Origin: Spirochaetaceae bacterium
GTDB taxonomy: Bacteria > Spirochaetota > Spirochaetia > Treponematales > Breznakiellaceae
Direction: 5' to 3'
Length of the DNA: 15,146 nt
NCBI GenBank assembly: GCA_031256815.1
Contig: JAIRPU010000022.1
Coordinates: 1-15,146 of the forward strand
A program made the position numbers and the translations under genes. Under the pieces are notes generated by a model that worked only from the letters and a program-made list of their open reading frames with translations, did not search any database and had not been told where the DNA came from. This document shows positions 11,646-15,146 of this stretch, piece after piece (the first letter of the stretch is position 1; each line of letters starts with the position of its first letter).

Positions 11646-13281
11646 AAAAAGCGCGTTTTTCAGACACTACTCCCTGCTTTTTGCGCTGCTCCCTTTTGCG
11701 GCGCTGTGCTTTTTTTTTGTGCTGCCCTACATTGCCGCGCTTTTACCCGGCTTAAAAAACCTTTCGGCGCTAAAAGCGCCCTGGATTTGGACTGTTACCG
11801 GCTGGACGGCTGCGCAGGCGGCGCTTAGCACCGCTTTAAGCATTGTTTTTGCGCTGCCTGCCGCCGCGCTTGTAAGTTCGCGCGGGTTTAAGCACAAGGC
11901 GCTTATGCGCTCTGTTACGGCAATTCCTTTTGCGCTGCCGCCAATTATTATGGCGCTTGGGTTTGTTCTGTTTTGGGGCAATTCCGGCATAGTAAACAGA
12001 TTTTTCGAGGCGCTTTTTGGCGTAGAAACGGCGTTCAGAGTGCTTTACAGGCCGCAGGCGGTTATTTTTTGCCATGCCTGCTACAATTTTCCGCTTATAA
12101 TGCGGATTGGCGCGGATGCTTTTGAACAGATTCGCGCCTCTTACAGTGCGGTTTCGTGGTCGCTTGGCGCAAATCCCTTAAAAACGCTGGTTTTTGTATC
12201 CATTCCGCTTGCGCTGCCGCGTATTTTGGCGGCGTCTCTGCTTGTTTTTCTATATTGTTTTACAAGTTTTGCAATAGTTTTGCTGCTTGGCGGAGCCGGA
12301 AGGTCTACGCTTGCCGTAGAAATATTCCGTCATGCGCGGGTTACGCTCGATTTTTCCAGCGCCGGCGCGCTTGCGTTAATAGAAACGCTTATTGCCTGGA
12401 CGGTGTTTGCCCTGTTTCTTTTTTTAGAGCGTGTTTTTTGCGGGGGGAAGTCTCCCCCCTCGCCCGCGCTTCGCTGCGGGCTGCCCCCCTCTGCGGGGGC
12501 CTGCCCCCGCAACGCCCCCGCCTTTTCGCCTTCCACTGTGCTTATGCTGCCAATTCTGCTGCTTGCGTTGGGGCCTGTTCTGGCGGTAATAGCCGATTCG
12601 TTTTTTGCCGCGCCAAGCCGCGCGTCTGCGGCGGTTTTTACGCTGTTAAACTGGAGCGCTTCTGGAGAAAGGCTTTTTGGGGCATTTGTACGCTCTGCGG
12701 CGCTTGCCGCGCTTAGCGCGTGCTTTACGCTGGTTTTGGCGTTTTTTGGGACGCAGGCGCTTTGCCAGCGGGAAGAGGGGAATGGCGGTTTTTTTCGCGG
12801 TTTAATTACGCTAAGCGCGGCAAGCTCCGGCGTGGTGCTGGGGCTTGGAATTAGTTCTTTTTATGGCCGCGCACTTTCCGGAACCGTGTTAATGGCTGCG
12901 GCGGCGCAGGCGCTTATAGCGCTTCCCTTTGCGTTTAATTCAGTTTATGGCGCTTTGCGCGCTTTGCCGCCTTCAATTCACCGCCAGACGCTTGTTTTTG
13001 GCGCGTCTCCGCTAAGGCGGGCATTCTTTGAGCTGCCTTTAATTTCAACGGCGCTTCGTTCGGCGTTTGGCTTTTCCGCGTGCATAAGTTTAGGGGAGCT
13101 TAATACAATAATTATGCTTGGTGTAAAAAATTACGAAACAATGCCGCTTTTTATTTACCGCGCCGCCGGCGCTTATCGTTATGGCGAGGCCGCCGCCTGC
13201 GGCGCGCTTCTTGTTGCGGCAAGTTTCCTCGCGCTCCGTGTTTCGGAAGCGCGAGGAAGTATGTTAAAAAGAAGCGGCTAG
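11635..13281 (+). CDS. ABC transporter permease, two-domain ThiP/FbpB type
   Basis: This 548-residue inner-membrane protein fuses two binding-protein-dependent permease domains, as in ThiP (thiamine) and the iron permeases FbpB/AfuB. The ATPase-contacting EAA loops lie at about 163-196 (SLGANPLKTLVFVSIP) and 442-470 (VFGASPLRRAFFELP). From memory of E. coli ThiP (536 residues), the stretches FTSFAIVLLLGG (209-220) and SLGELNTIIMLG (485-496) plus the following MPLFIYRAAGAYR align best with ThiP, so thiamine is favoured but iron is not excluded. About a dozen membrane segments are evident. Residues 269-299, between the two halves, are a Pro/Gly/Cys-rich stretch encoded by palindromic DNA. Its ATG is 11 nt inside the previous gene with a poor ribosome site, suggesting coupling. 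No ATPase or binding protein lies nearby. Confidence 0.85.
   Translation: MTTKKSAFFRHYSLLFALLPFAALCFFFVLPYIAALLPGLKNLSALKAPWIWTVTGWTAAQAALSTALSIVFALPAAALVSSRGFKHKALMRSVTAIPFALPPIIMALGFVLFWGNSGIVNRFFEALFGVETAFRVLYRPQAVIFCHACYNFPLIMRIGADAFEQIRASYSAVSWSLGANPLKTLVFVSIPLALPRILAASLLVFLYCFTSFAIVLLLGGAGRSTLAVEIFRHARVTLDFSSAGALALIETLIAWTVFALFLFLERVFCGGKSPPSPALRCGLPPSAGACPRNAPAFSPSTVLMLPILLLALGPVLAVIADSFFAAPSRASAAVFTLLNWSASGERLFGAFVRSAALAALSACFTLVLAFFGTQALCQREEGNGGFFRGLITLSAASSGVVLGLGISSFYGRALSGTVLMAAAAQALIALPFAFNSVYGALRALPPSIHRQTLVFGASPLRRAFFELPLISTALRSAFGFSACISLGELNTIIMLGVKNYETMPLFIYRAAGAYRYGEAAACGALLVAASFLALRVSEARGSMLKRSG
12439..12531 (+). repeat. Palindromic GC-rich insertion inside the permease gene
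   Basis: The segment encodes permease residues 269-299 and is built of inverted repeats: GGGGGGA/TCCCCCC (12442-12448 with 12453-12459), GCCCGC/GCGGGC (12462-12467 with 12476-12481) and a perfect 9-bp TGCGGGGGC/GCCCCCGCA (12492-12500 with 12503-12511, 2-nt loop). Its composition contrasts with the T-rich membrane-segment codons on either side and resembles the intergenic hairpins. The frame stays open through it and it sits at the junction of the two permease halves. Confidence 0.8.
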
Positions 13282-15078
13282 TTGAAGCACAAAGTTAGAG
13301 TTGTCAAGCGAAGTGCCGTTGCTGGAGAATACCGCATCCAGCGTAAATTTTTCTTTAAATTTAAAGGTAGCGCCAAGCACAAACTGGCCAAGCGGCTTGC
13401 CCCATTCCTGTTCAAGCAGTGGTTTTGTTGTTGAAACACCACTACCATCGGTAGTTGTTTTTTCCCCTGTGCGCAGTCTGTAAAGCGTCTGGGTGCCGCC
13501 AACGCCGCCGTTTACGGCAAATGCGTCTGGAACCACTTCAAAGCTAAAGCCCACGCCCAAATTGGGGTAAAGTCCCAAATCCAAAGCGGGTGTTTCGGTT
13601 TTTATCGCGCTGGTATCATCAAGTCCGCTACCACTGTATAGATTTACGTCACTATACGGGTCATCATCGGCTAAATAGCCGGCGTAATCTCCCCATTCAT
13701 AAGTTTTTGTGGTAGAATCCCCAAATTTAAACCCAACGCCAAAGCCGCCGGAAAGCCCCACTTTTAAACGCCCCATAGATGTAACATAGCGCACCGAAGG
13801 CCGCGCAAGTACCTCAAGGTCCAGGTTTTTTTCGGTAACACTTGCAAAGTATGAATTGCCATCGCCAGTATTTTCGCTCCAAAAAATTCCTTTTACGGTT
13901 TTTGCCTTGTCGTCCTGCGCTCCATACAATTTAAATCTGCCCCCCGTTTCCAGCGCAAGCCCAAGCTGTGAGCGGCTGTCGCTCGGAAACTCCACTTCCA
14001 GGCGCAGCGTTGCCGCAGGTTCAATATAATCGGCTACGAGCTTGTCTGTAGCGCTGGTAACAGTGTAGGTACCAGTCTGAGCATTCCAGTTAGGTAACTT
14101 AATCTTTTCACCTTTGTTCAGTTCACGGTGCTGGTGAAAGTCCGCCTGAACGCCCAGCGCTATTTTTATGTTTACATCTTTTTGGGTGGCAAAATTAAGC
14201 CCCAGCTCTATGTGCGGAACCAGCGCATTATCCAGCGCCGCCTGTATTGAATTGTTAATAGTTGCCTCTCCAGTACCATCATCAATTTCCGGTTCAGCAT
14301 CAGACTTTTTTACCAGCCCGAATAGCTTTTGCGAATAGCCTATGGTAAGCCCAATACCCCCCTTGCCAAACATTAAATCTATGTTGGAACGCGAATTAAT
14401 ATTGTTCCTGTCTTTTAAATCGCCCATAAAATCGTAACTTGTGCCTGTCGCGCTGTCCTCCGCGCCAAGTCCAACCTTTCCGTTTGTAAGCGAATTGTTG
14501 GAAATATAAGCAAAAATATCTTCTATAATGTTGCCGTTGTAGTAAAGGCTCGTTACCGCGTCATTTTTAAATTTGCGCGAAACACCCGCGCTAAGCGAAT
14601 CTTTGTCAAAACCAAAATAACCAAAGCCGGATTTATAACTTACATCATTAAACGATGTTGCCGAAGTAAACCTGTCCACATCCGTGCCAATAACACCCAG
14701 CGAAATTATCGAAGAAGCCGATTTTGCAGGCACTCCCCAAAAAACGCTGTTTGGCTTTGGCCGTGGGTCGGCTCCCGTGTCGTCCAGCGCCAGCTGTTCG
14801 CCGGGGTTCTTCGCTATTTTAAGCTTTTCAAAATCGGATACGGTAATATCGCGCGTTCCGGTCATCGTCCAAAGCATTGCCGAATTAAGCGGCGAAAGAA
14901 ACAATCTGCGCTTTCCCTCCGGCAGGTTGATTTCTTCAACTTCTTCTGCTTTTTTTTCTGCTTTCGGCACGGCAGCCGGCGGCGGGCTTATCTCTTCTTC
15001 AAATTCTTGTTCCTGTGCAAACAGGCTAAACCCCGTTAAAAAAACCGTCAGCATAACGCTCACTTTTTTTAAATTCAT
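13264..15078 (-). CDS. Putative outer-membrane beta-barrel protein
   Basis: The 604-residue product starts with a signal peptide: KK, a hydrophobic core, and a likely cleavage after FSLFA (residue 21). An acidic, Pro/Ala/Glu/Lys-rich linker follows (22-55). From about residue 60 the sequence is Gly/aromatic-rich with alternating polar and hydrophobic residues, typical of beta strands, and it ends in FVLQLAASF, a C-terminal aromatic as in proteins inserted by the BAM machinery. No specific family was recognised; spirochaete surface or porin-like protein is the best guess. The ATG at 15078 has GGAG about 7 nt upstream. The stop lies within the convergent permease gene (18-bp overlap). Expression is probably set by a poly-G run in its promoter (15120-15136). 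Confidence 0.8.
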   Translation of the reverse strand: MNLKKVSVMLTVFLTGFSLFAQEQEFEEEISPPPAAVPKAEKKAEEVEEINLPEGKRRLFLSPLNSAMLWTMTGTRDITVSDFEKLKIAKNPGEQLALDDTGADPRPKPNSVFWGVPAKSASSIISLGVIGTDVDRFTSATSFNDVSYKSGFGYFGFDKDSLSAGVSRKFKNDAVTSLYYNGNIIEDIFAYISNNSLTNGKVGLGAEDSATGTSYDFMGDLKDRNNINSRSNIDLMFGKGGIGLTIGYSQKLFGLVKKSDAEPEIDDGTGEATINNSIQAALDNALVPHIELGLNFATQKDVNIKIALGVQADFHQHRELNKGEKIKLPNWNAQTGTYTVTSATDKLVADYIEPAATLRLEVEFPSDSRSQLGLALETGGRFKLYGAQDDKAKTVKGIFWSENTGDGNSYFASVTEKNLDLEVLARPSVRYVTSMGRLKVGLSGGFGVGFKFGDSTTKTYEWGDYAGYLADDDPYSDVNLYSGSGLDDTSAIKTETPALDLGLYPNLGVGFSFEVVPDAFAVNGGVGGTQTLYRLRTGEKTTTDGSGVSTTKPLLEQEWGKPLGQFVLGATFKFKEKFTLDAVFSSNGTSLDNSNFVLQLAASF

Positions 15079-15109
15079 TCTAAAACTCCATGTTTATAAA
15101 AGGTTCTTC

Positions 15110-15141
15110 AATATATCATCCCCCCCCCCCCCCCCCGTCAA
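15110..15141 (-). promoter_or_regulatory. Promoter with poly-G spacer for the outer-membrane gene
   Basis: Reading the minus strand, TTGACG (15141 to 15136) is followed by a G-run and then ATGA and TATATT (15115 to 15110). The spacer between these hexamers is 20 nt, 16 of them G. Seventeen is the usual optimum, so this length would predict weak expression and loss of about three G would predict strong expression; a slightly different -10 choice (GATATA, 15117-15112) gives 18 nt. The leader is ~25-30 nt, ending in the GGAG ribosome site. Confidence 0.65.
15120..15136. repeat. Homopolymer of 17 C (poly-G on the gene strand)
   Basis: Seventeen consecutive C on the plus strand, the longest homopolymer in the window. 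It lies 42 bp upstream of the outer-membrane protein start codon, between promoter-like hexamers. Runs of this length are known slippage sites in replication, and the true length may vary between cells or be misread in sequencing. Confidence 0.95.
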
Positions 15142-15146
15142 TAACT

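Overview
The window is a bacterial chromosomal segment that looks like a spirochaete, most likely a Treponema relative. This is inferred from the gene families, an outer-membrane beta-barrel protein with a poly-G tract in its promoter (a theme known from Treponema pallidum tpr genes), and a 500-residue protein I can only place as lineage-specific. No rRNA, tRNA, transposase or phage gene was seen, so the assignment is moderate.

Layout. 1-766 has no convincing gene; it holds GC-rich hairpins and one long AT-rich hairpin. 767-2881 (+) is primosomal helicase PriA. 2882-3083 is a short GC-rich convergent gap. 3084-4853 (-) is threonyl-tRNA synthetase without the TGS domain. 4872-5577 is an extremely GC-rich, gene-free block made of near-perfect hairpins, with a ~215-bp direct duplication. 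5578-6300 (-) is a pirin-family cupin with a good promoter. 6301-6606 is a divergent promoter region with five 35-bp tandem repeats. 6607-13281 (+) is a tight four-gene run: valS, a SpoT/MESH1-like HD hydrolase, an unknown protein and a two-domain ABC permease of ThiP/FbpB type. 13264-15078 (-) is the beta-barrel protein, overlapping the permease 3' end tail-to-tail; a run of 17 G lies in its promoter.

How the genes fit together. The plus-strand run pairs charging of tRNA(Val) with a candidate (p)ppGpp hydrolase through a 4-nt stop/start overlap, then adds an unknown protein and a transport permease whose ATPase and binding protein are not in this window. thrS and priA are separate housekeeping genes.

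The main oddities are: (1) a probable phase-variable promoter for the outer-membrane protein; (2) a family of modular hairpins, mostly 9-16 bp stems with 3-nt loops, filling intergenic DNA and showing paired base changes between copies; (3) GC-rich or low-complexity in-frame insertions at or near domain boundaries of PriA, ValS (two) and the permease, the permease one being itself palindromic. Non-coding DNA here is more GC-rich than the genes, the reverse of the usual bacterial pattern.
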